Assembly (NCBI GenBank): GCA_963703085.1
Contig: OY969789.1
Span: forward strand, 1,178,001-1,242,000
Length of the DNA stretch: 64,000 nt
Direction of reading: 5' to 3'
Source of the DNA: DATAEG01 sp963703085
GTDB taxonomy: Bacteria; Actinomycetota; Actinomycetes; Mycobacteriales; Jatrophihabitantaceae
Both the position numbers and the translations under genes were made by a program. Positions within the stretch are counted from its first letter, which is position 1; every line of letters starts with the position of its first letter. Below the pieces are notes generated by a model. That model worked only from the letters and a program-made list of their open reading frames with translations. It was not told the DNA's origin and searched no databases. This document shows positions 8,224 to 15,657 of this stretch, piece by piece.

Positions 8224-8709
8224 TCAGAGGGACGCGCGCATTGCTGGGTGAGCGGTGGCAGCAAAGCCCGCCGCGCAGTACATGGAGCGACCTTCGCCCG
8301 TGGCCATCAGCTCAGCCCGGCGGATACCCGTCGAGCGCGCCCAACCCATGACCGCCTCGAAGGCTGCGCGGGCATGACCCTGTCGCCGCGCGGCCGGCAG
8401 GGTAGAGACATTGCTGATCAAGATGTCGCCGCCATCTGGGCACCCAGGTGACGGGACAGAATCGCGGATGGCGCCCATAGCGGTGGCGACGACCTGCTGA
8501 TGGTGCTCGACCACTGCAATGAAGACCTGCTCGTCGGCGAGATGGTTCTCGAACCACTGGTGCGCGGCGGCCTGCCATCGCGCCTCGTCGAGATGTGGCG
8601 CGTTCATCGCGCGAAACATCTCCATCCGAAGCTCAACCAAGCGCGGAACGTCGCCGATATTCGCCCGTCGCACGACGGCCTGGACTGAGGCCAATGCGCG
8701 GTCGTCCAT
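8224..8709 (-). CDS. GNAT family N-acetyltransferase
   Basis: A 161-residue protein beginning its fold at VRRANIGDVPRLVELR, with motif A ARRQGHARAAFEAVMGWAR and a C-terminal YCAAGFAATAHPAM strand-helix typical of GNATs. It is convergent with the VOC gene, 25 bp away. Substrate unknown. Confidence 0.8.
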   Translation of the reverse strand: MDDRALASVQAVVRRANIGDVPRLVELRMEMFRAMNAPHLDEARWQAAAHQWFENHLADEQVFIAVVEHHQQVVATAMGAIRDSVPSPGCPDGGDILISNVSTLPAARRQGHARAAFEAVMGWARSTGIRRAELMATGEGRSMYCAAGFAATAHPAMRASL

Positions 8710-8803
8710 TCTTCGATCGTGTCAGACCACTGCAGCCGTGGTCACCCTCTTTTGCAACGGCAGGATGTCCGCGCCGCGTGCCGCCGGATGAAAGGAACGC
8801 CAG

Positions 8804-9223
8804 ATGTCTGTGACTGTGTCGGCTAGCGTTTCGGCCATGTCCGATTCTGATCTTGTCACCAGTCTGCACGCCGCCGAACGACAACTGCAGGCTGCGCAAC
8901 TCGCCTCCGATGTGGCCGTGCTCGACGAACTGCTGGACGACGGTTTGCTCTTCACCGGCCCGGACGGGTCGCTCCTTACCAAAGCGGACGACCTGAACGC
9001 TCACCGCAGCGGATGGCAAAAGCTGCGGCAACTTGACCAACTCGACCTTCGGTCCCGTGTGGTCGGCTCGACCGGCGTGACCTGGGTGCTGTTGGCATTG
9101 GCCGGCTCTCTCGGCGCAGAGTCCTTCGACGGTCGGGTGCGCTACACGCGGACCTGGACGCACGATGCCGAAACTGGGTGGAGAATTCTGACGGCGCAGG
9201 CAACGTTCGCCACCGCCGGCTGA
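8804..9223 (+). CDS. NTF2-like (SnoaL/DUF4440) protein
   Basis: A 139-residue protein. The pattern AERQLQAAQLASDVAVLDELLDD, then LLFTGPDGSLLTKADDL, then RVRYTRTWTHDAETGWRIL matches DUF4440/SnoaL-like NTF2-fold proteins, which form cone-shaped hydrophobic pockets used for binding or isomerisation. ATG 8804 has an AAAGGA Shine-Dalgarno; ATG 8837 is a possible internal start. Function unknown. Confidence 0.7.
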   Translation: MSVTVSASVSAMSDSDLVTSLHAAERQLQAAQLASDVAVLDELLDDGLLFTGPDGSLLTKADDLNAHRSGWQKLRQLDQLDLRSRVVGSTGVTWVLLALAGSLGAESFDGRVRYTRTWTHDAETGWRILTAQATFATAG

Positions 9224-9240
9224 CTCTCGGGGACGACTAT

Positions 9241-9273
9241 TCCCGCCCGACAGGACGCAGATCCTGCGCGGGA
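9241..9273. terminator. hairpin between convergent genes
   Basis: TCCCGC (9241-9246) pairs with GCGGGA (9268-9273), and AGGA/TCCT form an inner helix. It lies between convergent genes at 9223 and 9297 and could end transcription from both sides, though no U-tract is present. Confidence 0.4.
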
Positions 9274-9296
9274 AGTCCGTAGATCCACCGACAAGC

Positions 9297-9731
9297 TCAG
9301 GTTTCCGGTGACAGTGCCAAGGCGATGTCGTGCGTTCCGAAGGATTCCGGGCGGTAGTCGCTGTAGCGTCCCCAGTCTGGGCGAACGCGAACGTAGCCGA
9401 TCTCGGGCCGCGCCGCCCGGTCTCGACCGGAAGGAAACTGCGCGAAGTACGCAGCCACCGCTGGGCTGTCCTGAGGCACCTCAATCGCGGCGCCTTCGAG
9501 TTGGACGGTCTGTTCGTCGTTCCAGTCGAACCCGATCACCAACGCAACCCGTTCGCGTTCCCTGAGATTGCCGAACTTGCGGGAGGTCCGTGTCGTGTCG
9601 AAGACAAGGTCGCCATTGTCGGTGGCCGCCACTCCTACCACCGCCGCCTGCGGGTCGCCGTCGGGAGACACCGTCGCGACGACCGCCAACCCGCGAGCGC
9701 GGACGAATTGCACCAACGCCTGCCGATCCAT
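9297..9731 (-). CDS. pyridoxamine 5'-phosphate oxidase-fold flavin/F420-dependent protein
   Basis: A 144-residue split-beta-barrel protein. MDRQALVQFVRARGLAVVAT at the start and FDTTRTSRKFGNLRERERVALVIG in the middle match the PPOX-class family, which binds FMN or F420 at the barrel dimer interface. ATG 9731 is chosen because the domain begins there; the ORF upstream lacks similarity. Related actinobacterial proteins reduce quinones or other small molecules with F420H2, but the cofactor cannot be told from sequence alone. Confidence 0.75.
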   Translation of the reverse strand: MDRQALVQFVRARGLAVVATVSPDGDPQAAVVGVAATDNGDLVFDTTRTSRKFGNLRERERVALVIGFDWNDEQTVQLEGAAIEVPQDSPAVAAYFAQFPSGRDRAARPEIGYVRVRPDWGRYSDYRPESFGTHDIALALSPET

Positions 9732-9840
9732 CGCTTCACCGTAGCGCGTAGGCACCAGCCCACTCCGGGATTGATTCCACTGCGGCCTGTGGACGATGGC
9801 GCCGGACATGCCTACGTCGCGGGTTGCGCACCCGAGCACG

Positions 9841-10530
9841 TCACGGTTGTCGCAGCAGCAGACGGGTCCAGGCGTCGCCGAGCCAACCGCGGAACTGCTC
9901 GGGGGTCCAGCCGCGTTCGCGCACGAGCAGGTCCCAGTACTCGGCGGCGTTCATGCTCCAGATGATGTCGGCGACCTGATCGTCGGTGAGGTCGTCGCGC
10001 AGCTCGCCGGTGCTGCGCAGGTCGGCGGCGAAGGCACGCATGTTCCTCGCCCGTCGCGTCGCGATCTCCCTCCACAGGCTCGCGCAGTCCGCGTCGGTGG
10101 CGGCGGCGTCCCGCAGCGCCAGAAACACCGGTGCCATGCGCTGCTGGATGGCGGTAATGGCCTCGGCGTAAATGGTGATCTTGGCCAGTGCGGTGTCAGC
10201 GGCGCCGATGCGCAGGACATAGTCGCGCTGTTCTGCAGGGACCGGCTGCGCCGTGCCGGAGATCGCGGTCTCGACGAGTTCGCGGAGCAGGGCCGGTTTG
10301 CGTCCGACCGTCGTGTAGATCGTGTCCGGCGCCACCCGCGCGCGTTCGGCGATCTGCGCGATGGTGGTCGCGCTGTATCCGGTGGCGACGAACAGTTCCC
10401 GGGCTGCGGCCAGAACCGCGGCGCGAGTAGCGGCTGCCTGCTCGATGCGGCGCGGCGCGTGGTAGGCGCGCTTGCCTGCAGGGCCTGCCTTGACCTTTCC
10501 AGTCATCGGTCGTACGGTCCCCATATTCAT
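9841..10530 (-). CDS. TetR family transcriptional regulator
   Basis: A repressor of up to 229 residues. The N-terminal HTH reads TRAAVLAAARELFVATGYSATTIAQIAERARVAPDTIY in pieces typical of TetR (helix 2-turn-helix 3), and the C-terminal half is a helical ligand domain with a conserved SMNAAEYWDLLVRERGW stretch found in a large actinobacterial subgroup. Start choice is open (ATG 10530, 10524 or 10506); the operator-like palindrome at 10529-10547 overlaps the first, so a downstream start is plausible. It is divergent from a small gene at 10569, its likely target. Confidence 0.85.
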   Translation of the reverse strand: MNMGTVRPMTGKVKAGPAGKRAYHAPRRIEQAAATRAAVLAAARELFVATGYSATTIAQIAERARVAPDTIYTTVGRKPALLRELVETAISGTAQPVPAEQRDYVLRIGAADTALAKITIYAEAITAIQQRMAPVFLALRDAAATDADCASLWREIATRRARNMRAFAADLRSTGELRDDLTDDQVADIIWSMNAAEYWDLLVRERGWTPEQFRGWLGDAWTRLLLRQP

Positions 10531-10547
10531 CCGAAAGAGCTTCGGAT
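10529..10547. promoter_or_regulatory. TetR-type operator between divergent genes
   Basis: ATCCGAA-AGAGC-TTCGGAT is a perfect 7-5-7 inverted repeat filling the 38-bp gap between the TetR gene and the gene at 10569. Binding would block both directions. Confidence 0.6.
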
Positions 10548-10568
10548 CAATATACCAGGAGGCCCGAG

Positions 10569-10874
10569 ATGGTCTACGCCTACATCCAGGACATCCCGAT
10601 CGGAGAGGATCTCTACCGTCGGATCATTGACAGGATCGGCCCCGATCCGCTGCCCGGATCTCTGCTGCACCTGTGCATCCGCGAGCCCGGCGGCGGGCTG
10701 CGTTATATCGACGTGTGGGAGTCCGAACAAGCCTGCGCCCGAGCCTTCGAGGATCGGATCCACCCCGCAGTCGACGCCGCCTTCGGCGGCCAGCGACCCG
10801 CCCAGGAGCCCGTCGTTCATCACCTCGACGTGCTGCACGCGAGCGGTAGCTTGCTGGAGCCGACGTGGTCATGA
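10569..10874 (+). CDS. small hypothetical protein, possible ferredoxin-like (ABM-type) fold
   Basis: A 101-residue protein with Shine-Dalgarno AGGAGG 7 bp before the ATG. The order strand (MVYAYIQDIPIG), helix (DLYRRIIDRIG), strands (SLLHLCIREP, LRYIDVWESEQACARAFEDRI) and a final helix resembles the dimeric alpha/beta-barrel proteins related to antibiotic biosynthesis monooxygenases. It faces the TetR gene across the ATCCGAA palindrome, so it is probably repressed by it. No catalytic assignment. Confidence 0.6.
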   Translation: MVYAYIQDIPIGEDLYRRIIDRIGPDPLPGSLLHLCIREPGGGLRYIDVWESEQACARAFEDRIHPAVDAAFGGQRPAQEPVVHHLDVLHASGSLLEPTWS

Positions 10875-10945
10875 CGCTGGCCGGCAGCACCCATCGTGCC
10901 TTGGGTCAAGAGCCTGGCAGGGAAGCTGTGCCGTAGGCCGATCCA

Positions 10946-11521
10946 TTACCGGGCCGAGGGGGTGGCCGACGTTCGGAGGCCATCGAAAAGTACGGCTGCG
11001 AGGCGACGACGGTGCGGGCGGTTGCCTGCGTGTTGTTCGGCAACGAACGCGCCTGCGACGAGTGACATGAGGTCGTTGGTGTCGATGTCGTCGCGGATCT
11101 GTTCCGCGCGCTGTGCCCGGCTGAGCAGCACTTCGACCGCTGCGCGCAGATGTTCGATCGCGTCGGGTGCTGCGTTGCGCAGGTCGAAGTCGGTTCCGAG
11201 CAGCGAGGCCTTGAGCACGGCGCTGCGGTCTCCCTCGTCGAGCATCAGTGACACCGCCGCCAGCAGCGTCGCGCCAGCGTCGGTGCCGGCGTCGTCTGAC
11301 TCGGCGAGCGCACCGAGCTGATCGGTCATCGCGCGAACCCCGCCGACGACCAGCTCGCCGAGTAGGCGCTCTTTGGTCGGGAAGTGTCGGTGCAGCGTGC
11401 CGGCGCCGACTCCCGCGGCCCGGGCGATCTCGTCGAGCGGGACCGACGGGCCGTCGCGTTCGACTAAGCGCTGGGCCGCGGCGACGATCTGTTCACGGTT
11501 GCGCGCCGCATCAGCCCTCAC
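10946..11521 (-). CDS. TetR family transcriptional regulator
   Basis: A 191-residue repressor. GTG 11521 is chosen for its GGGAGGAC Shine-Dalgarno and because the HTH region (ARNREQIVAAAQRLVERDG, then LDEIARAAGVGAGTLHRHF) starts at residue 7; the longer ORF upstream is not protein-like. The C-terminal part (LLGELVVGGVRAMTDQLGALAES) is like TetR proteins of the SACE_7040 type. It is divergent from the NTF2-like gene at 11635, and two matching palindromes fill the gap. Confidence 0.85.
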   Translation of the reverse strand: MRADAARNREQIVAAAQRLVERDGPSVPLDEIARAAGVGAGTLHRHFPTKERLLGELVVGGVRAMTDQLGALAESDDAGTDAGATLLAAVSLMLDEGDRSAVLKASLLGTDFDLRNAAPDAIEHLRAAVEVLLSRAQRAEQIRDDIDTNDLMSLVAGAFVAEQHAGNRPHRRRLAAVLFDGLRTSATPSAR

Positions 11522-11568
11522 CGTGCGTCCTCCCTCTACTCCGCGAGCAACGGCAGATTTGCATAACC

Positions 11569-11581
11569 GGGGCGGCGCCCC
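11569..11581. promoter_or_regulatory. TetR operator copy 1
   Basis: GGGGCG-G-CGCCCC palindrome; centre 33 bp from an almost identical site at 11602-11614. Confidence 0.6.
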
Positions 11582-11601
11582 GTAACGTCTCGAGCTGAAG
11601 C

Positions 11602-11614
11602 GGGGCGACGCCCC
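11602..11614. promoter_or_regulatory. TetR operator copy 2
   Basis: GGGGCG-A-CGCCCC palindrome, 21 bp before the ATG of the NTF2-like gene. Two sites between divergent genes suggest autorepression plus control of the neighbour. Confidence 0.6.
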
Positions 11615-11634
11615 GCATGATCGGAGGCTAGCCG

Positions 11635-11991
11635 ATGACCTCACGGGATGACGCAACCGCGCTACTGACGCAGATGATCGACTGCTTCAACACCCGGCGA
11701 TTCGAGGACGCCGCCGACCTGTTCGACCCCGACTACATCACCCACCCCTTCGGTACTGGCGCCGAGGAGGGCCGGCAGGCGTGGCGATTGCTGGTCGCGA
11801 AGTTTCCCGACATGCACCTCGCCGTCGACGCGATCCTGGTCGACGGCGAGACCGTCACCGTCCGCTCGACAGTGGAGGGCACCGGCGTCCTCGTCTACGG
11901 CTCCGCGCCAGTCCTGATCGAGACCTTCCACATCGACGGTGGCCGCTTCATCGAGTGGTGGGGCAGCACCTGGCTGCCAGACCTCAGCTGA
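11635..11991 (+). CDS. SnoaL-like NTF2-fold protein
   Basis: A 118-residue protein with the SnoaL signature: MIDCFNTRRFEDAADLFDPD, then GRQAWRLLVAKFPDMHLAVD, then VTVRSTVEGTG and FHIDGGRFIEWWG. SnoaL-like proteins act as polyketide cyclases, ester cyclases or binding proteins. Shine-Dalgarno CGGAGG lies before the ATG. It is probably repressed by the divergent TetR protein through the two GGGGCG palindromes. Substrate unknown. Confidence 0.75.
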   Translation: MTSRDDATALLTQMIDCFNTRRFEDAADLFDPDYITHPFGTGAEEGRQAWRLLVAKFPDMHLAVDAILVDGETVTVRSTVEGTGVLVYGSAPVLIETFHIDGGRFIEWWGSTWLPDLS

Positions 11992-12071
11992 CTGGACCGA
12001 GACCGGGCGCGGCAAGGACGTCGGCGATCGGAAAGCATCATCGCGATCGCAGCATGGTCCACGCACCCAGC

Positions 12072-12100
12072 TTGCCATCATCGAACATATGTTCGAAGAT
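12072..12100 (+). promoter_or_regulatory. candidate dnaE2 promoter, near-leaderless
   Basis: TTGCCA (12072-12077) and GAAGAT (12095-12100) are 17 bp apart and bracket the LexA box. The start of transcription would fall at or next to the ATG at 12106. Confidence 0.4.
12081..12096. promoter_or_regulatory. LexA (SOS) box
   Basis: TCGAACATATGTTCGA is a perfect 16-bp palindrome matching the actinobacterial LexA consensus TCGAAC-N4-GTTCGA. It ends 9 bp before the dnaE2 ATG, so the gene should be induced by DNA damage. Confidence 0.95.
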
Positions 12101-12105
12101 GAGCT

Positions 12106-15100
12106 ATGGCTTTCGGCAACCCACCGGTGCCCTGGCGGGAGCTGGAGCGGACGCTGTCCGGCCGTCCGGTCGGTGACGGTGGCGACTCCCCCGCCTGGTC
12201 GCAGAAGCGCGATGCCTACCAGCCACCTGCCCGACTCCACCCTCGGCGTGAGTCGGGGCACCCGTTCGCCGAACTGCATGCCCACTCCTCGTTCAGCTTT
12301 CTGGACGGAGCGAGCACCCCGGAAGAGCTGGTCGAGGAAGCCGTCGAACTCGGCCTCGAAGCGCTGGCGCTCACCGATCATGACGGCTTCTACGGGGTGG
12401 TTCGCTTTGCCGAGGCCGGCGATGCGCTCGGCCTGCCGACGATCTTCGGCGCTGAACTCGGCCTGGACGTGCCGATGCCCTCGACCCAGGCAGAACGGTC
12501 CATCGGCGCCCGGGTCGGCATCCCTGATCCGAGCGGATCGCACCTGCTGGTGCTGGCCCGCGACCCGGTCGGCTATGCCAACCTGGCCCGGACCCTGAGC
12601 GAGGCACATCTGCGCGGTGGGGTGAAGGGCCGGCCGGTCTACGACATCGAACAGGTCGCCGCGGCGGCCGATGGACATTGGCTCGTCCTCACCGGCTGCC
12701 GCAAGGGTTCGGTGCGTGCCGCGCTGACCCGCGGCGGTTACGGCACCATCGATCTCGACGCCGGGCGCCGTGCACTGGACGAGCTGACCGGGCTGTTCGG
12801 CAGGGAGAACGTCGCCGTCGAGATCACCCACTCCCTCGACCCCACCAGCGACGAGCTCGTCGACGCGCTGGCGCTGCTTGCCGAGGAACGCCGGCTGCCG
12901 TTGGTGGCCAGCACCGCCGCGCACTACGCCGGCCCGCGGCAGCGTCCGCTGGCCAGCACCGTCGCCGCGGTGCGGGCGCGCAGCACGCTGGCCGAGGTGG
13001 ACGGCTGGTTGCCGGCCTGGGCCGGACAACACCTGCGCAGCGGCGCGGAGATGGTCGAGCGGTTCGACCGCTACCCGCAGGCGGTGTCCACCGCTGCGGC
13101 GCTCGGCCGGGAGTTGGCTTTTCCGCTGCGGCTGATCGCCCCGCAGCTGCCGCCGTTCCCGGTCCCGGCCGGGCACACCGAGATGAGCTGGCTGCGCGAG
13201 CTGTCGGTGAAGGGCGCGCGGGAGCGGTACGGCACGCCGGAGGTGGCCGCGGCGTGGGCGAAGGAGCACGGCTACGTCGACCCGTACCGCCAGATCGACC
13301 ACGAACTGGAGATCATCGAGAAGCTGGACTTCCCGGGCTACTTCCTCGTGGTGTGGGAGATCGTCGAGTTCTGCCGGGCCCGCGGCATCCTGTGCCAGGG
13401 CCGGGGCAGCGCCGCGAACTCCGCGGTCTGTTATGCCATCGGCATCACCGCCGTGGACGCGGTGCGCTATGGCCTGCTGTTCGAGCGGTTCCTCTCCCCG
13501 GAGCGCGAAGGGCCACCGGACATCGACCTGGACATCGAGTCCGACCGTCGCGAAGAGGCGATCCAGCACGTCTACTCCCGGTACGGCAGGCGTTACACCG
13601 CGCAGGTCGCCAACGTCATCAGCTACCGGCCCAAGTCGGCGATCCGCGATGTGGCCAAGTCACTCGGCTACTCGATGGGCCAGCAGGACGCCTGGAGCAA
13701 GACCATCGAGCAGGGTTACTACTGGGCGCCGGCGATGAAGCTCAGACAAGACGATCGAACCGTCGCTGCAGCTGCGCGCACCGCGCTGGTGGATCCCGGT
13801 GACGTGGAGATCCCGGCCGACGTGCTCGATTTGTCCGAGCAACTGCAGAAGGCGCCGCGGCATCTGGGCATCCACTCCGGTGGGATGGTCATCTGCGATC
13901 GCCCGATCATCGAGGTGTGCCCGGTCGAGTGGGGCCGGATGCCCAACCGCTCGGTGCTGCAGTGGGACAAAGACGACTGCGCCGGGGCCGGGCTGGTGAA
14001 GTTCGACCTGCTCGGCCTGGGCATGCTCTCCGCGCTCACCTACTGCTTCGACTTCGTCGAGCAGTGGCACGGCAAGCGCTATGGCCTGCACCAGATCCCC
14101 ACCGAGGACCCACTCGTCTACGACATGCTGTGCGAGGCCGACACGGTCGGCGTGTTCCAAGTGGAGTCCCGCGCGCAGATGGCCACTCTGCCCCGGCTCA
14201 GGCCGCGCGAGTTCTACGACCTGGTGGTGGAGATCGCGCTGATCCGGCCCGGTCCGATCCAGGGCGAGTCGGTGCACCCGTACATCCGCCGGCGCAGCGG
14301 GAAGGAGCCGATCAGCTACCCGCATCCCAAGCTGGAGAAGGCACTCACCAAGACACTCGGCATCCCGCTGTTCCAGGAGCAGTTGATGCAGCTGGCCATC
14401 GATGCCGCCGGCTGCACCGCCGCGGAAGCCGACCAGCTGCGCAAGGCGATGGGCTCCAAGCGCAGCGAGGAGAAGATGGAGGCGATGCGCGAGCGGCTCT
14501 ATGCCGGCATGGCGGGCAACGGCATCACCGGCGCGGTGGCCGACGACATCTACACCAAGATCCGCGCGTTCGCCGCGTTCGGGTTCGCCGAGAGCCACGC
14601 GATCAGCTTCGCGTTCCTCGTCTACGCCTCGTCCTGGCTGAAGCTCTACCATCCGGCGGCGTTCACCGCCGCGCTGTTGAATGCGCAGCCGATGGGTTTC
14701 TATTCGCCGCAGTCGCTGGTGCAGGACGCCAAGCGGCACGGGATCGTCGTGCGCGGTCCGGACGTCAACCTCTCCGCTGCCGCCGCCGGTCTCGAGGACC
14801 CCGATCGCTTTTGGCGGGATACTGCTGTATCGGCGGCCGATCCGCCAAAAGCGGTCAGCTACGACGGGCCGGGACCCGCGCAGCCGGCGATCCGGATGGG
14901 GTTGAGCAGCGTCCGCACGATCAGCGACGAGCAGGCCGAGGCCATCGAAGCGGCGCGCATCGCCGGGGGGCCGTTCAGCTCGATGACCGACCTGGTGCGG
15001 CGCACCGGTGTCGGCACCGATCAGGTCGAGGCACTGGCCACCGCGGGTGCCTTCGACTCACTCGAACTCACCCGCAGAGGCGCGCTGTGGGCCGCCGCAC

Positions 15101-15588
15101 CGGTCGCCGCGATCCGTCCGGGTCACCTGCCGCTGACCACGGTGGACGAGCGGGCCACCCCGCCACTGCCGGAGATGACCGAGCCGGAGCAGTTGATCGC
15201 CGACTACTGGGCGACCTCGGTGACCCGCGGCGACTACCCCACCACGCTGATCCGCGATCGGCTGGACTCACTCGGCGTGCTGACCGCGAAGGCATTGCGG
15301 CAGACGCCTGATCGCACCCGGGTGCTGGTCGGCGGCGTAGTGACGCACCGGCAACGGCCGAACACCGCGCAGGGCATCATCTTCCTCAACCTCGAGGACG
15401 AGACCGGGATGGTGAACATCGTCTGTCATCCCACGGTGTGGAACCGCAACCGCCGGGTGGCCAGGGAGTCCGGCGGGCTGCTCATCCGCGGCATGTTGGA
15501 ACGCGTCGACGGCGTGACCAACGTGATCGCGGAGAAGGTCGAGAAGCTGCACCTCGGCATCCGCCCCGGCTCCCGCGACTTCCGCTGA
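12106..15588 (+). CDS. dnaE2: error-prone DNA polymerase III alpha subunit, DnaE2
   Basis: An 1160-residue C-family polymerase (DnaE2 proteins are usually about 1050-1100). The PHP domain starts at HAHSSFSFLDG (58-68) with LTDHDGFYG after it; the polymerase core has GRGSAANS (about 433) and the catalytic acid motif PDIDLDIESD (about 470); the fingers follow (LGIPLFQEQLM), and the C-terminus has helix-hairpin-helix and OB-fold segments (GLSSVRTISDEQAEAI; VLVGGVVTHRQRPNTAQGI). DnaE2 carries out damage-tolerant, mutagenic synthesis and normally works with ImuA'/ImuB; neither partner is next to it here. Residues about 900-917 are encoded by a palindromic insertion. The LexA box directly upstream indicates SOS control. 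Confidence 0.95.
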   Translation: MAFGNPPVPWRELERTLSGRPVGDGGDSPAWSQKRDAYQPPARLHPRRESGHPFAELHAHSSFSFLDGASTPEELVEEAVELGLEALALTDHDGFYGVVRFAEAGDALGLPTIFGAELGLDVPMPSTQAERSIGARVGIPDPSGSHLLVLARDPVGYANLARTLSEAHLRGGVKGRPVYDIEQVAAAADGHWLVLTGCRKGSVRAALTRGGYGTIDLDAGRRALDELTGLFGRENVAVEITHSLDPTSDELVDALALLAEERRLPLVASTAAHYAGPRQRPLASTVAAVRARSTLAEVDGWLPAWAGQHLRSGAEMVERFDRYPQAVSTAAALGRELAFPLRLIAPQLPPFPVPAGHTEMSWLRELSVKGARERYGTPEVAAAWAKEHGYVDPYRQIDHELEIIEKLDFPGYFLVVWEIVEFCRARGILCQGRGSAANSAVCYAIGITAVDAVRYGLLFERFLSPEREGPPDIDLDIESDRREEAIQHVYSRYGRRYTAQVANVISYRPKSAIRDVAKSLGYSMGQQDAWSKTIEQGYYWAPAMKLRQDDRTVAAAARTALVDPGDVEIPADVLDLSEQLQKAPRHLGIHSGGMVICDRPIIEVCPVEWGRMPNRSVLQWDKDDCAGAGLVKFDLLGLGMLSALTYCFDFVEQWHGKRYGLHQIPTEDPLVYDMLCEADTVGVFQVESRAQMATLPRLRPREFYDLVVEIALIRPGPIQGESVHPYIRRRSGKEPISYPHPKLEKALTKTLGIPLFQEQLMQLAIDAAGCTAAEADQLRKAMGSKRSEEKMEAMRERLYAGMAGNGITGAVADDIYTKIRAFAAFGFAESHAISFAFLVYASSWLKLYHPAAFTAALLNAQPMGFYSPQSLVQDAKRHGIVVRGPDVNLSAAAAGLEDPDRFWRDTAVSAADPPKAVSYDGPGPAQPAIRMGLSSVRTISDEQAEAIEAARIAGGPFSSMTDLVRRTGVGTDQVEALATAGAFDSLELTRRGALWAAAPVAAIRPGHLPLTTVDERATPPLPEMTEPEQLIADYWATSVTRGDYPTTLIRDRLDSLGVLTAKALRQTPDRTRVLVGGVVTHRQRPNTAQGIIFLNLEDETGMVNIVCHPTVWNRNRRVARESGGLLIRGMLERVDGVTNVIAEKVEKLHLGIRPGSRDFR
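14803..14856. repeat. palindromic insertion inside dnaE2
   Basis: Arms at 14803-14817 and 14842-14856 are complementary at 14 of 15 positions (core CGCTTTTGGCGG with CCGCCAAAAGCG, perfect over 12 bp). The 24-nt loop contains a smaller hairpin (GATAC-TGCT-GTATC). The element keeps the reading frame and encodes DRFWRDTAVSAADPPKAVS in a linker between fingers and the C-terminal HhH region. Confidence 0.8.
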
Positions 15589-15648
15589 CCCGCGATGATC
15601 ACGCGTTTTCTGCTGCCATGACAGCACATTGTGCGTGATCATCGCGGG
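15589..15648. repeat. REP-like inverted repeat (CGCGATGATCA family), copy 1
   Basis: Arms CCCGCGATGATCACGC (15589-15604) and GCGTGATCATCGCGGG (15633-15648) are perfectly complementary over 16 bp, with an inner TGCTG/CAGCA helix. It shares its terminal 12 bp with the palindrome at 21126-21183. No U-tract follows, and it ends 9 bp before the next start codon. Confidence 0.8.
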
Positions 15649-15657
15649 GTGGTGGTG

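Noticed and set aside
11662..13569. 635-codon minus-strand ORF
   Set aside because: Antisense to the SnoaL-like gene and dnaE2, both of which have clear motifs.
15589..15648. Intrinsic terminator of dnaE2
   Set aside because: The stem is strong but lacks a U-tract and ends 9 bp before the next start codon; the shared ends with 21126-21183 fit a repeat family better.
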